Of a stretch of DNA of 64,000 bases, positions 1 through 11,733 are shown one piece after another; position 1 is the first letter of the stretch, and each line of letters begins with the position of its first letter. The translations under genes and the position numbers were made by a program. Source of the DNA: Nocardioides panacis (GTDB lineage Bacteria; Actinomycetota; Actinomycetes; Propionibacteriales; Nocardioidaceae); NCBI RefSeq assembly GCF_019039255.1, contig NZ_CP077062.1, forward strand, positions 3,162,001-3,226,000. Direction: 5' to 3'. Under the pieces are notes generated by a model that saw nothing but the letters and a program-made list of their open reading frames with translations, did not search any database and had not been told where the DNA came from.

Positions 1-64
1 TCGCGAGGTCGTCGAACGAGTACGCGCGGCGTCCGCGCTTGGCGCGACCGATCTCGATGTCCAT
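1..64 (-). CDS. guaB3: GuaB3-type IMP dehydrogenase family protein, N-terminal fragment
   Basis: Only the first 21 codons lie in the window; the gene continues past base 1. The ATG at 64-62 opens a peptide beginning MDIEIGRAKRGRRAYSFDD, which is the characteristic start of the actinobacterial GuaB3 family of IMP dehydrogenase-related proteins, distinct from the catalytic GuaB. In actinobacteria this gene commonly sits close downstream of guaB on the same strand, as here (guaB at 2735-4252). The assignment rests on the short N-terminal signature and the neighbourhood; the catalytic part cannot be seen. Confidence 0.7.
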   Translation of the reverse strand, partial: MDIEIGRAKRGRRAYSFDDLA

Positions 65-102
65 GCCAGCGAGCCTATCGGGGCCGCCGGACCGGCCAGG
101 AG

Positions 103-660
103 TCAGGAGTAGACGGGCGCGTAGCGGACCAGCAGCACGCCGCTGGCCAGGGCCCGGCTCTCGGTCAGCTCCAGCGGGACGGTCCCGGTCCCCTCGAAGA
201 GCCGCTGGCCGGTGGCGACCGCGACCGGGTGCACCAGCAGCGCGAGCTCGTCGAGCAGGCCCTGGGCGATCAGCCAGCGCACGGTCGTGGCGCTGCCCGA
301 CATCGTGACCTCGCCGTCGGCGGTCCGCTCCTTGAGCGCGCGCACCTGCTCGGCGACCGCCGCGTCGTCGACCCCGGACAGGACCGTGGTGTTCTGCCAC
401 CGGGCCTCGAACGGCTCGTGGGCCAGGACGTACTTCGGCATCGGGTTGATCACGCCGCCGAAGTCCTCGTCGCCCTGGTCCGGCCAGTACTGCGACCACT
501 CGTCGTACAGCGTCCTGCCCATCAGGATCGCCCGGGTGCTCGCCATCCCCGAGCCGACGACCTCGCCCATCTCGTCGTCGAAGTAGCCGAAGTGCCACTG
601 GTCGGGTCGCTCCACGACGCCGTCCATCGAGATGAAGAAGTTCGAGACGATCCTGCCCAT
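103..660 (-). CDS. Dihydrofolate reductase family (RibD C-terminal domain-like) protein
   Basis: A 185-residue soluble protein starting MGRIVSNFFISMDGVVERP, the usual opening of the stand-alone RibD_C/DHFR-like family. The first strand is followed by a Ser-Met-Asp-Gly turn, then a 'MGRTLYDEW' segment and a late 'GSATTVRWLIAQGLLDEL' segment that shape the NADPH-binding fold. Members are presumed NADPH-dependent reductases of unknown substrate and should not be equated with folate-pathway DHFR. An AGGAG ribosome-binding site lies about 8 bases before the ATG. It stands alone between guaB3 and the MFS gene. Family assignment is firm, function is not. Confidence 0.8.
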   Translation of the reverse strand: MGRIVSNFFISMDGVVERPDQWHFGYFDDEMGEVVGSGMASTRAILMGRTLYDEWSQYWPDQGDEDFGGVINPMPKYVLAHEPFEARWQNTTVLSGVDDAAVAEQVRALKERTADGEVTMSGSATTVRWLIAQGLLDELALLVHPVAVATGQRLFEGTGTVPLELTESRALASGVLLVRYAPVYS

Positions 661-717
661 GGTGGCCGCTCCTCGGTCGGTGGTGTCAGGAACGTAGACC
701 GGCGGACCGGCCGGGAC

Positions 718-2140
718 TCATCGCTGCGGGGCGGTTCCTCGCGTCCGGGCGGCGAGCACCACGAGCGCGCCCACCACGGAGACCGCCGCGGTCACCACGG
801 CCGCGTGGTTCCACCCGGCGACCAGGCCGGCGGGCGTGGTGGCCCCGGCGGCGATCACCGACACGACCGTGACCCCGACCGCCGAGCCGACGTACCGCGC
901 GGTGTTGTTGGCGCCGCTGCCGACGCTCCCGCGGCCGTCCGGGACGCTGGCCACCGCCTCGCGGCCCAGCGCGGCGTTCAGCACGCCGCTGGCCACGCCG
1001 GCGACCAGCAGGCCGGGCACGAAGCGCACCCAGGTCGAGTCCACGTCGACGCCGTGCTGCATCGCCTGGCCCACGGCGACGCCGAGCAGCCCGAGGGCCA
1101 GCTGGGTCCGCCCGGACACCCGCGCCGGGATCCGGCGGGCCAGCAGCGCGGTGACCACGCTGGAGCCGGACCACAGCAGCATCAGCAGCGAGGCGCTGAG
1201 CGCGGAGATGCCGAGGGCGCGGCCGGCGAAGCCGGGCAGGTACGACGTCAGGGCGATCACCCCGGCACCGGTGGCCAGCGCGGCGACCGTCGCGGCCACG
1301 AAGGGCGGGTGCCGGAACAGCGCGAGGTCGAGCATCGCGGCGGGGCTGCGGCGCTCAACCGCCACGAACGCGCCGAGCAGCACCACGGCCGCGACCGCGA
1401 GCACGAGGACCAGGGGGGCCGTCCAGCCCTCCCGCCCCTCGACCAGGGCGGCGAGCAGCGCGCTCATCCCGCCGGCGAGCAGCAACAAGCCAGGCAGGTC
1501 CAGGGGCCGGGGCTGCGCCGAGCGTGACTCGTGCACCACCCGGAGCGCCGCGACCGTGACCGCGGCGCCCGCCACCGCGAGCACCCAGTAGGCGTCGCGC
1601 CAGGAGGCGACCAGGTCGAGGGAGGCCGAGAGCAGCGGCCCCACGGCGATCCCGGCGCCCACGCTGGCGCCCCACACGCCGCTGGCCGCCGCGCGGGCCG
1701 GGCCGGGGGGCGTACGTCGCCGCGATGATGCCGAGGCTGGAAGCCACCACGGCCGCCCCGCCGAGGCCCTGCAGCACCCGCGCCGCCACGAACAGCAGGG
1801 TCCCGGGCGCGAGGGCGGCGAGCACCGAGCCGAGCACCAGCACGGCCATCCCGGCCGCGAAGGTGCGGCGCCGGCCGAAGTCGTCGGACAGCGTGCCGGT
1901 GGACAGCAGGGCCGCACCCAGCCCGATGCTCATCGAGCTGAGGATCCAGGTCCGCCCCGAGGTCCCCGCCCCGAGCGTGGCCGCGGTGCTGTTCAGCGTC
2001 GCGATCGGGGCGGTGAAGGCGACCAGGGTCAGCAGGGTGCCGAGGGCCGCGACCGTCAGCTGGGCACCGGGCCGGTGACCGGTCGGCGCTGCGGAGGCGG
2101 AGGCAGCCGTGGCGGGGGGTGACGCGTCGGCGCGGGACAT
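718..2140 (-). pseudogene. MFS drug-exporter-type transporter, interrupted by a +1 frameshift
   Basis: The ATG at 2140 opens an MFS protein whose first part (TM helices, then motif A-like 'DDFGRRR' and 'RVLQGLGGAA') runs to about 1710; the reading then continues one frame over, from 'ASGVWGASVGAGIAVG' to the stop at 718. Joined, the product is about 474 residues with 12-14 predicted helices, typical of the DHA2/EmrB-like exporter group. The break is in a run of six C (minus strand) at 1705-1710; five would restore the frame. The gene diverges from an HxlR regulator at 2200, a common regulator-exporter arrangement. Either a sequencing error or a true pseudogene. Confidence 0.8.
1705..1710 (-). 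other. Frameshift site in a six-base C run (MFS gene)
   Basis: On the minus strand the codons Tyr-Ala-Pro are followed by a C6 run; reading five C joins the N-terminal MFS half to the C-terminal half without loss of conserved helices. The gene has another G6/C6 tract (1413-1418) that is in frame, so run length alone does not force a break. Confidence 0.75.
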
Positions 2141-2147
2141 GCCCAGC

Positions 2148-2193
2148 AGACTACCAGGCTTTGGTTCGTTCACCAGACCAAGTGCGCTACGGT
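2148..2193. promoter_or_regulatory. Divergent leaderless promoters for MFS gene and HxlR regulator, with inverted repeat
   Basis: On the minus strand TAGTCT (2153-2148) ends 7 bases before the MFS ATG. On the plus strand TACGGT (2188-2193) ends 6 bases before the HxlR ATG at 2200. This TANNNT-to-start spacing is the usual actinobacterial leaderless layout. Between them TTGGT (2161-2165) and ACCAA (2177-2181) form an inverted repeat that could be the HxlR operator. Position is seen; regulator binding is inferred. Confidence 0.5.
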
Positions 2194-2199
2194 GGTGGC

Positions 2200-2733
2200 A
2201 TGGCACTCGGCATCGACTACGCACGGCAGGACTGCTCGCTGGCCCGCACCCTGGAGGTGGTCGGGGAGCGCTGGACGATGCTGATCCTGCGGGACTGCTT
2301 CCTCGGCGTCCGCCGGTTCTCCGACTTCGCCGCGCACCTCGACATCTCGCGGGCGGTGCTCACCCAGCGGCTGGCCGGGCTGGTGGAGGCGGGCCTGCTC
2401 GAGCGCGCCGGCACCGGCCACGCGGAGTACGTCGTGACCGAGCGGGCGCGCGGCCTGTGGCCCGCGCTGTTCGCCCTGGCCCAGTGGGGCGACGCGGAGC
2501 TCGCGCCGCGCGGCCCGCGCCGGCTGTTCGAGCACGAGGCCTGCGGCACCCGGGTGGACCGCACCGGCCGGTGCCCGGCGTGCGGCACCCTGCCCGGGCC
2601 CGAGGACCTGCTCACCCGGCCCGGTCCCGGCGCCGACCCGTCCGTCCGCGACGACCAGGTCTCGCTGGCGCTGCGCACGCCGCACCGGCTGCTCGAGCCG
2701 GTCGACGTGCGCGGGGCTCAGCGCCCCGGGTAG
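2200..2733 (+). CDS. HxlR family winged-helix transcriptional regulator
   Basis: A 177-residue protein beginning MALGIDYARQDCSLARTLEV. Residues 14-105 form the HxlR winged helix: Cys in 'DCSLARTLEVVGERWTML', then 'RRFSDFAAHLDISRAVLTQRL' and 'GLLERAGTGHAEYVVTERA'. HxlR proteins often sense thiol or electrophile stress through an N-terminal Cys such as the one here. An earlier in-frame start at 2119 is rejected because 2200 aligns with the family and sits correctly behind a -10 box. The C-terminal 70 residues carry a 'CGTRVDRTGRCPACG' segment with Cys pairs that might bind zinc. It probably controls the divergent MFS gene. Confidence 0.85.
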   Translation: MALGIDYARQDCSLARTLEVVGERWTMLILRDCFLGVRRFSDFAAHLDISRAVLTQRLAGLVEAGLLERAGTGHAEYVVTERARGLWPALFALAQWGDAELAPRGPRRLFEHEACGTRVDRTGRCPACGTLPGPEDLLTRPGPGADPSVRDDQVSLALRTPHRLLEPVDVRGAQRPG

Positions 2734-2734
2734 C

Positions 2735-4288
<1,554 letters not shown>

Positions 4289-5017
4289 CTAGGCACCCAG
4301 GTAGCGGGTCGGCACCGCCCGTTCGACGTGTCCGCCGTCACCGTCCGCCGCGACCCACCAGGCCTGTGACCCGCGCCGCACGGTGACCGCCTCGCGCAGC
4401 TCGGTGCCCACGTAGTGCAGGCCGACGCCGTCCTCGGAGGCGTACCCCGCGGCCAGCTGCCCGGTCGCGACCAGCCGCCGGTACGTCGTCCGGCGGGGCT
4501 GCGCGGCGACGTCGTCGTGCACGCCGTTGGACCAGGGCAGGAACCCGAGCCCGTCGTCGAACGGGTCGAGCGCGTCGCGGTAGGAGTCGGTCGGACCGCC
4601 GAGGTGCCAGCACAGGCTGCCGGCGCTCACCCCGGCCAGCACCACCCCGGACTGCCAGCACTCCCGGAGCACCGCGGCGAGCCCGTGCGCCCGCCACACC
4701 GCCATCAGGTTGACGACGCTGCCGCCCTCCACGAACAGCAGGTCCTGGCCGAGGAGGTGGCGGCGCACGTCGGGCACGTTCGGCTGCGGGAACAGCGTGA
4801 GCACCGAGAACCGGACGTGCGGGTGCCGCTCGGCGAAGTCGCGCCGTTTCGCGGCGATGGTCTCCGCGGCGTCCCCCATCGCGGTCGGCACGAAGCAGAC
4901 CCGCGGCGAGGCCACGCCGGCCAGCGAGAGCGCGTGGTCGACGAGGTGGTGGTTGGACAGCTCGTCGTCGTCGGTGCGCCGCAGGCCCGAGCAGGCGAAC
5001 ACCTGGGGAGGTCTCAT
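4289..5017 (-). CDS. Peptidase E-like (family S51) serine peptidase
   Basis: A 242-residue soluble protein of the PepE/cyanophycinase clan. The nucleophile elbow is 'GVSAGSLCWH', giving Ser131 as catalytic nucleophile; 'VEGGSVVNLM' (97-106) is the conserved segment before it. S51 peptidases cleave Asp-X dipeptides or polymer beta-Asp linkages; which applies here cannot be read from the sequence. No signal peptide. It ends 36 bases upstream of guaB on the same strand and follows the acetyltransferase gene by 12 bases, so all three may be cotranscribed. Confidence 0.8.
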   Translation of the reverse strand: MRPPQVFACSGLRRTDDDELSNHHLVDHALSLAGVASPRVCFVPTAMGDAAETIAAKRRDFAERHPHVRFSVLTLFPQPNVPDVRRHLLGQDLLFVEGGSVVNLMAVWRAHGLAAVLRECWQSGVVLAGVSAGSLCWHLGGPTDSYRDALDPFDDGLGFLPWSNGVHDDVAAQPRRTTYRRLVATGQLAAGYASEDGVGLHYVGTELREAVTVRRGSQAWWVAADGDGGHVERAVPTRYLGA

Positions 5018-5029
5018 CCCGCCATCGTG

Positions 5030-6110
5030 TCAGGCGGGCGTCGACTGCTCCGCGATCGATGCCTTCCGCGCCGTTGCGGCCGGCACCATGGTGAGCGGCT
5101 TGAGGCCGTCCACCCCGACCGTGACCACGACCGTGTCCCCGTCGAGCCTGATCCGCGCCCGGAGCCCCGACGCGAACGCCAGCGACATCAGCGCCGGGTT
5201 GTGGGTGCGGCTGCGCAGCACCACGTCGGCGGCGCCGTGCCCCCGCGCCAGCCGGGCCGCGCCGGAGAGCAGCCGGGTGCCGATCCCGCGGCGCTGCCAG
5301 CCGTCCTCGACGAGCAGCGACACCTCGGCGATGGCGTTCTCGCAGGTGGAGATGGACGCGATGCCGACGACCTCGTCGCCGACCGTCGCGACCAGCGCGC
5401 CGTTGCCGGCCAGCAGGAGGCGCCGGGCGAACCGGTCGTCGATCCGGGCCAGCGGCGTGGCGTAGCGCCTGTAGACCGAGTCCGCCGAGCAGCGGGCGTG
5501 CATCCGGATCAGCGACGCCGTGTCGTCGAACGTCGCGAGCCGGACGGTCGGGGCGTCGGGCGACGCCGGCGTCGGCGCGACGGGTCCCTCCTCGTCGGAC
5601 GCCGGGGAGGGGGTGAGCAGCTCGGAGGCCACCTCGGCGAAGGCCACCGCGCGGGCGTGCTCGGTGGCGGTGAACGGAGCGGTACGTCGCAGCACGACCT
5701 GGTGCGGGCCGACCGTGACGGAGAGGGTGTCCTGGACGGCGCTGAGGTCGGTCGCGTGCGGGGAGGCCGGCGTGGCGTCGAGCAGCCGGCCCAGCACCTC
5801 GGCGAGCGTGGCCGAGTCGTGCGCCAGCCTGCGCAGGCCGTGGAGGTACTGGATCGGGCCGTCGACCAGGGCGTGCTCGGTGCACGTGCCGACCGTGACC
5901 TGGCCGCCGCCGGCCTCCTCGATCAGCTCGGCGACGTCGACCATCCCCCACGAGTCGGGTGCCCGGAGCACCAGCTCGTCGGTCACCCCGGCGACGCCGG
6001 GGAAGATCTGCAGGCCGAGGATGTTGACCCCCCTGCTCGCCGCAGTGCCGGGCCAGGGTCGCCAGCGACCCGGGACGGTCGGCCATCGTCGTACGCACGC
6101 GGAACAGCAC
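5030..6110 (-). pseudogene. ACT-domain/GNAT fusion acetyltransferase, interrupted by a +1 frameshift
   Basis: The GTG at 6110 has a GAGGAGG ribosome-binding site 5 bases upstream and opens 'LFRVRTTMADRPGSLATLA', an ACT amino-acid-binding domain. A G6 run at 6033-6028 shifts the frame; with five G the protein reads 'HCGEQGVNILGLQIFPGVAG' and is about 359 residues. After the ACT domain (1-75) and a linker rich in Pro/Ser, a GNAT domain occupies roughly 200-325 with the acetyl-CoA loop 'RRGIGTRL'. ACT-GNAT fusions are known in actinobacteria as amino-acid-regulated protein lysine acetyltransferases (described in Micromonospora). Substrate inferred only. Frameshift may be a sequencing error. Confidence 0.75.
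6028..6033 (-). other. Frameshift site in a six-base G run (ACT-GNAT gene)
   Basis: Minus-strand CAG GGG GGT CAA reads out of frame; removing one G gives Gln-Gly-Val-Asn-Ile, the expected continuation of the ACT domain. Confidence 0.75.
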
Positions 6111-6210
6111 GGCTGCCTCCTCGGAAGGGTGTGATCGAGCCCCTCCAGGGTGGCCGGGGCAGGTTCCGCCCGTGCTGCGCTGGTGTTGCGGGTGTGAAAA
6201 CTTCGCCGGG

Positions 6211-6612
6211 TCACTGGACGGCGGCGGCATCCATCCACATGACCTCCCAGGCGTGCCCGTCGAGGTCGTAGAAGCTGCGGCCGTACATGTAGCCCTCGTC
6301 CTGCGGCTCCTTGGTCGGCGAGCCGCCGAGGGCGAGCGCCTGGTCGACGAGGGTGTCGACCTCCTCGCGGCTGTCCGCGGAGACCGCGAGCACCACCTCG
6401 GTCGCGCTCGACGCGTCGGCGACGTCCTTGGTGGTGAAGGAGCCGAAGAACGGCCGGACCAGCAGCATCACGCAGGCCTGCTCGCTGACCACCATGCAGG
6501 TGGCGTTCTCGTCGGTGAACTGCTGGTTGAACGTGAAGCCGAGCTTGGTGAAGAAGTCGACGGACGCGTCGAGGTCCTGCACCGGGAGGTTCACGAAGAT
6601 CATGCGCGACAT
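6211..6612 (-). CDS. VOC superfamily (glyoxalase/bleomycin-resistance-like) protein
   Basis: A 133-residue protein with the paired beta-alpha-beta-beta-beta modules of the vicinal oxygen chelate fold. The start 'MSRMIFVNLPVQDLDASVDFFTKLGF' and the end 'GRSFYDLDGHAWEVMWMD' are typical of the stand-alone VOC group often annotated as glyoxalase or extradiol-dioxygenase-like. The late Asp-Gly-His and Glu residues are plausible metal ligands. AAGGAGAACC-type ribosome-binding site precedes the ATG. The substrate is not predictable. It sits between the ACT-GNAT gene and the groEL terminator. Confidence 0.8.
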   Translation of the reverse strand: MSRMIFVNLPVQDLDASVDFFTKLGFTFNQQFTDENATCMVVSEQACVMLLVRPFFGSFTTKDVADASSATEVVLAVSADSREEVDTLVDQALALGGSPTKEPQDEGYMYGRSFYDLDGHAWEVMWMDAAAVQ

Positions 6613-6682
6613 CTGGTTCTCCTTGGTGGTGTGCGGTCACCAGGAGAGACCGGGGCCGCGCGGAGAACTCATCGCCGGACGC

Positions 6683-6718
6683 ACGAACGCCGCCCGGGGA
6701 CACCCGGACGGCGTTCGT
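6683..6718 (-). terminator. Strong hairpin downstream of groEL
   Basis: ACGAACGCCG (6683-6692) pairs perfectly with 6709-6718; after one mismatch five more pairs close on the loop GACA (6699-6702). It lies 19 bases past the groEL stop. No U-tract is present, as is common for actinobacterial terminators. Confidence 0.7.
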
Positions 6719-6736
6719 CACTGCACGTGCTGTGGA

Positions 6737-8398
<1,662 letters not shown>

Positions 8399-8469
8399 TT
8401 AAGACATGCACCCCAGGGGCCCGAACGATTTCAGGCCGCCCGGGGCGGTGTCGGACGAAGCGGTTGAGC

Positions 8470-8763
8470 TCAGCCGATGACGGCGAGCACGTCGCGCGCC
8501 GAGAGGATGAGGTACTCCTGGCCGGAGTACTTGACCTCGGTGCCGCCGTACTTGCTGTAGATGACCTTGTCGCCGACGTTGACGTCGAGCGGGACCCGGT
8601 TGCCGTTGTCGTCGATGCGACCCGGACCGATGCTCAGGACCTCGCCCTCCTGGGGCTTCTCCTTGGCAGTGTCCGGGATGACCAGGCCGGAAGCCGTGGT
8701 CTGCTCGGCCTCGAGGGCCTTGACGACGATCCGGTCCTCGAGAGGCTTGATGTTGACCGACAC
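8470..8763 (-). CDS. groES: Co-chaperonin GroES
   Basis: The 97-residue lid of the GroEL cage, starting [18 protein letters not shown] and containing the mobile loop '[19 protein letters not shown]' and '[16 protein letters not shown]'. The GTG at 8763 has GGAGG 8 bases upstream; no ATG is available. It is the first gene of the groES-groEL operon and its promoter carries two CIRCE operators, so heat-shock control by HrcA is expected. Confidence 0.96.
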   Translation of the reverse strand: MSVNIKPLEDRIVVKALEAEQTTASGLVIPDTAKEKPQEGEVLSIGPGRIDDNGNRVPLDVNVGDKVIYSKYGGTEVKYSGQEYLILSARDVLAVIG

Positions 8764-8869
8764 GATGCCGACCTCCACTTTCGAAGTTGTCGAGGGGTGA
8801 TGTTTCTGCAGAACGTTTGGTGCCGGCTTCGTCGCACGCCGTCGCGGGGGTCGCGCGGGTCCACCTGCA

Positions 8870-8896
8870 CTGGCACACTCGAGGTGAGAGTGCCAA
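8870..8896 (-). promoter_or_regulatory. CIRCE element, promoter-distal copy
   Basis: Plus-strand CTGGCACAC - 9 bases - GAGTGCCAA, a two-mismatch version of the CIRCE palindrome (TTAGCACTC-N9-GAGTGCTAA), downstream of the groES -10. Expected HrcA repressor site. Confidence 0.75.
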
Positions 8897-8900
8897 CGTA

Positions 8901-8930
8901 AATCTAGCACTCGGTGGCCACGAGTGCCAG
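8901..8930 (-). promoter_or_regulatory. groESL promoter
   Basis: Minus-strand -35 CTGGCA (8930-8925), 18-base spacer, -10 TAGATT (8906-8901). The -35 lies inside the upstream CIRCE and the -10 touches its other end, so a bound repressor would block polymerase. Confidence 0.65.
8904..8930 (-). promoter_or_regulatory. CIRCE element, promoter-overlapping copy
   Basis: CTAGCACTC (8904-8912), 9-base spacer, GAGTGCCAG (8922-8930): the exact 9-9-9 CIRCE geometry with minor end changes. Known target of HrcA. Confidence 0.9.
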
Positions 8931-8976
8931 ACGGGTCCGCGGGTCTCTTCCCGGCCCGGCCTGACAGGATGACGGC

Positions 8977-10152
8977 GTGGACCTCGACGCCTTCCGCTGG
9001 CTGCTGACCGAGCCCGGCCAGGCGCTGCTGGTCCGGGCCACCCAGCTGTACGTCGCCCACGCCGGCGACCCGGTGCGGACCGCCACCGCCCTGCGCCGCC
9101 ACGACGTCTCGCCCGAGCACGCCGCCGCGGCGCTCACCCAGGTCGACCTGCGGGCCCGGGCGGTGGCCAAGCTCGGCGACGACGCGGCGCGGATGTACTT
9201 CACCCCCGAGGGCCTCGAGCAGGCCACCCGGTCCCGGGTCGCCACGCACCGCGCGGCGCGGGTCGCGTTCGCCGCCCCCGACTCGGTGCTCGACCTCGGC
9301 TGCGGCATCGGTGGCGACCTGGTGGCGCTGGCCCGGGCCGGGCTGACCGTCGCGGGCGTGGACCGCGACGAGCTGCGGGTGGCGGTGGCCCGGGCCAACC
9401 TCGACGCCCTCGGGCTCGGCGGGGCGGTGCAGGTGGCGTCCGCGCAGGACGTCGACGTCTCCGGGTTCGGCGTGGTCTTCGCCGACCCCGCCCGTCGTAC
9501 CGACCGGGGGCGGGTGTTCGACGTGGACGGCTGGTCGCCGCCGTGGGACTTCGTCACCGCGCTGCTGGCCCGGCCCTCGTGCGTCAAGGTCGCGCCCGGC
9601 ATCCCGCACTCCCTGCTGCCCGACGGCGTCGAGGCCGAGTGGGTCTCCGACGAGGGCGACGTCAAGGAGGCCGCGCTGTGGTCCCCGCAGCTGGCCACGG
9701 CGCGCCGCCGGGCCACGGTGATCAAGGGCGGCGGGCTGGTGTCCGTGACCGACGAGGACGACCCCGGCTCCCCCGGCGTCCGGGCCGTCGGCCGCTGCCT
9801 CTACGAGCCCGACGGCGCGGTGATCCGGGCCGGCCTGGTGACCGCGGTCGCGGCCGGCGTGAACGGCGGGCTGGTCGACGAGCACATCGCCTACGTGACC
9901 AGCGACGAGGCGTTCTCCACCCCGCTGGCCCGCTCCTACGAGGTGCTCGACGAGCTGCCCTACAAGGAGAAGCCGCTGCGCGCCGCGCTCCGGGCCCGCG
10001 GGGTGGGGCGGCTGACGATCAAGAAGCGCGGCGTCGACGTGGTGCCCGAGGAGCTCCGCAAGCGGCTGTCCCTGCACGGCGAGCAGGAGGCCACGATCGT
10101 GATGACCAGGGTCGCCGGCAAGGGCACCTGCCTGCTCGTCCGCCCCTTCTGA
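8977..10152 (+). CDS. THUMP-like-domain class I SAM-dependent methyltransferase
   Basis: A 391-residue cytoplasmic protein. The SAM-binding motif I is 'DLGCGIGGD' (106-114), followed by '[17 protein letters not shown]' and the motif-IV-like '[12 protein letters not shown]'. The last 70 residues resemble the THUMP-like C-terminal domain that gives this actinobacterial family its name; the target is presumably RNA but is unproven. The GTG start directly follows the divergent groES control region, and CAGGAT ends 6 bases before it, which could be a leaderless -10. Function beyond methyltransferase is uncertain. Confidence 0.8.
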   Translation: MDLDAFRWLLTEPGQALLVRATQLYVAHAGDPVRTATALRRHDVSPEHAAAALTQVDLRARAVAKLGDDAARMYFTPEGLEQATRSRVATHRAARVAFAAPDSVLDLGCGIGGDLVALARAGLTVAGVDRDELRVAVARANLDALGLGGAVQVASAQDVDVSGFGVVFADPARRTDRGRVFDVDGWSPPWDFVTALLARPSCVKVAPGIPHSLLPDGVEAEWVSDEGDVKEAALWSPQLATARRRATVIKGGGLVSVTDEDDPGSPGVRAVGRCLYEPDGAVIRAGLVTAVAAGVNGGLVDEHIAYVTSDEAFSTPLARSYEVLDELPYKEKPLRAALRARGVGRLTIKKRGVDVVPEELRKRLSLHGEQEATIVMTRVAGKGTCLLVRPF

Positions 10153-10255
10153 CGCGACCCGTCACCCGTGCAGGGGTCCTCCCGGTGTGTCGTCGCAGGA
10201 GTGACGGGTCGATAACCCCTGGCGCCGGCCGGCCGCTGATGGGGACACTCGTCGC

Positions 10256-10894
10256 ATGGTCTCCCCCGAGCAGCTCCTCGCCTTCGGCGTCGCCGCCCTG
10301 GTGCTGATCGCGATCCCCGGTCCGAGCGTGGTGTTCGTGATCGGCCGCGCCCTCACCTACGGCCGCGGCGTCGCGCTGTCCACGGTGCTCGGCAACAGCC
10401 TCGGCCTGCTGGTGGTGCTGGTGCTCGTCGCGCTCGGCCTCGGCGTCGTCGTGCAGGAGTCGATCGCCGTCTTCACCGTGCTCAAGCTGGTCGGGGCGGC
10501 GTACCTCGTGGTGCTGGGGGTGCAGGCCGTCCGGCACCGCCGCGGCCTCACCCTCGGCACCGGAGAGCCGGCCGCTCCCCTGTCCCGACGTACGGCGGTC
10601 CGCCAGGGGTTCGTCGTCGGCGTCTCGAACCCCAAGGCGTTCATGATCTTCGCGGCCGTGCTGCCGCAGTTCGTGGAGCGCGGCGCGGGGCACGTGCAGG
10701 CGCAGATGCTGCTGCTCGGGCTGCTGGCGTTCGGGATCGGGCTGGGGTCCGACAGCGTGTGGGCGCTGCTCGCCAGCCGGCTGCGCGCCTGGTTCGGCGC
10801 CTCCCCGCGCCGCGGCGAGGCGATGGGCGCACTGGGTGGCGTCTCGATGATCGGGCTGGGCGTCGGCCTCGCGGTCACCGGACGGCCGGAGTAG
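10256..10894 (+). CDS. LysE/RhtB family amino-acid exporter
   Basis: A 212-residue integral membrane protein with about six helices. The start 'SPEQLLAFGVAALVLIAIPGPSVVFVIGRAL' has the family's Pro-Gly-Pro after helix 1, and 'GFVVGVSNPKAFMIFAAVLPQF' is the conserved centre. LysE-type carriers export amino acids or related metabolites by proton exchange; the substrate is not predictable. It converges on the AraC regulator gene (9-base gap). Confidence 0.88.
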   Translation: MVSPEQLLAFGVAALVLIAIPGPSVVFVIGRALTYGRGVALSTVLGNSLGLLVVLVLVALGLGVVVQESIAVFTVLKLVGAAYLVVLGVQAVRHRRGLTLGTGEPAAPLSRRTAVRQGFVVGVSNPKAFMIFAAVLPQFVERGAGHVQAQMLLLGLLAFGIGLGSDSVWALLASRLRAWFGASPRRGEAMGALGGVSMIGLGVGLAVTGRPE

Positions 10895-10903
10895 CGCTCC
10901 GCG

Positions 10904-11701
10904 TCAGCGGGTCGCCTCGCGGTGGTACGTCGCCGGCGGCGTGCCGACGACCGAGGTGAACGCGCGGGTCAGGTGCGCCTGGTCGGTGAAGCCCAGCTCG
11001 GTCGCGAGCGCGGACCAGTCGACCGCCCCGCCGCCGTGCGCGACCGCCGCCGCGTCGAGGATCCGGCTGCGCGAGATCACCCACTTCGGCCCGACGCCGA
11101 CGTACTCGGTGAACAGCCGCTGCAGCGAGCGCAGGCTCGTCGTCGCCAGGTCGGCGAGCTGCTCGGCGCGGGTCAGGCCGCGGTCCCGCTCGACCGCCGC
11201 GACCAGGGCCCGCACCTCGGCGACGACCGGGTCCGGGCGCGGGCCGACCGCGAGGAGGTAGTCCTCCAGGGCCTCGACCATCTCCGGGACGCCGACGTCG
11301 CCGAGCACGCGCGCCGCGACCGGCCGGTCGTCGACGCCGAGCAGGTCGCCGGCCGGCTGCACGGTGCCGGCGATCCCGCCGACGCCGCGGCCCAGGAACG
11401 GCCGGAACCCGCCGGGGTGGAACGCGACGCCGATGGTGTGCCCGGTGCCGGTCAGGGTGCGGAAGAACGGCTCGCGGCTGATGCCGTGCACGAGCAGCCG
11501 GCCCTCCTCCGCGGCGAGGTGGATGCGCGGCTGCGGCACGACCTGCTGCCGGTGCGGCTCGGCGGTGCGCCACCCGACGTACCAGTGGTAGTCGACGAGC
11601 CCGGCCAGCGCCGGGCCGGCGGCCACCCGCTCGACGCTGATCGCCCGCTCCGCCGCGGCGGGACGCAGGATCGCGTCGGGTCTGCCGAGCTGCTCGTCCA
11701 T
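10904..11701 (-). CDS. AraC family transcriptional regulator
   Basis: A 265-residue protein with an N-terminal sensor region containing 'YHWYVGWR' and 'IGVAFHPGGFRPFLG', as in the DUF6597-type AraC group, and a C-terminal double helix-turn-helix (about 165-260) including 'TSLRSLQRLFTEYVGVGPKW' and 'GFTDQAHLTRAF'. The ATG at 11701 is preferred to the upstream start at 11722 because TACCCT (11713-11708) ends 6 bases before it, a leaderless layout. Four 22-bp repeats lie directly upstream and may be its operators. Confidence 0.88.
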   Translation of the reverse strand: MDEQLGRPDAILRPAAAERAISVERVAAGPALAGLVDYHWYVGWRTAEPHRQQVVPQPRIHLAAEEGRLLVHGISREPFFRTLTGTGHTIGVAFHPGGFRPFLGRGVGGIAGTVQPAGDLLGVDDRPVAARVLGDVGVPEMVEALEDYLLAVGPRPDPVVAEVRALVAAVERDRGLTRAEQLADLATTSLRSLQRLFTEYVGVGPKWVISRSRILDAAAVAHGGGAVDWSALATELGFTDQAHLTRAFTSVVGTPPATYHREATR

Positions 11702-11733
11702 GGCGCGAGGGTAGCCAGGCACGAGGCCCGGCT

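Noticed and set aside
229-1527. Long open frame (432 codons) on the plus strand
   Set aside because: It runs antisense to the DHFR-like and MFS genes and its composition is Arg/His/Gly/Asp-rich with no motif; typical GC shadow.
4338-6230. 630-codon minus-strand frame spanning the peptidase and acetyltransferase
   Set aside because: Only its first part (ACT domain) is real; the remainder is out of frame with the conserved GNAT and peptidase sequences.
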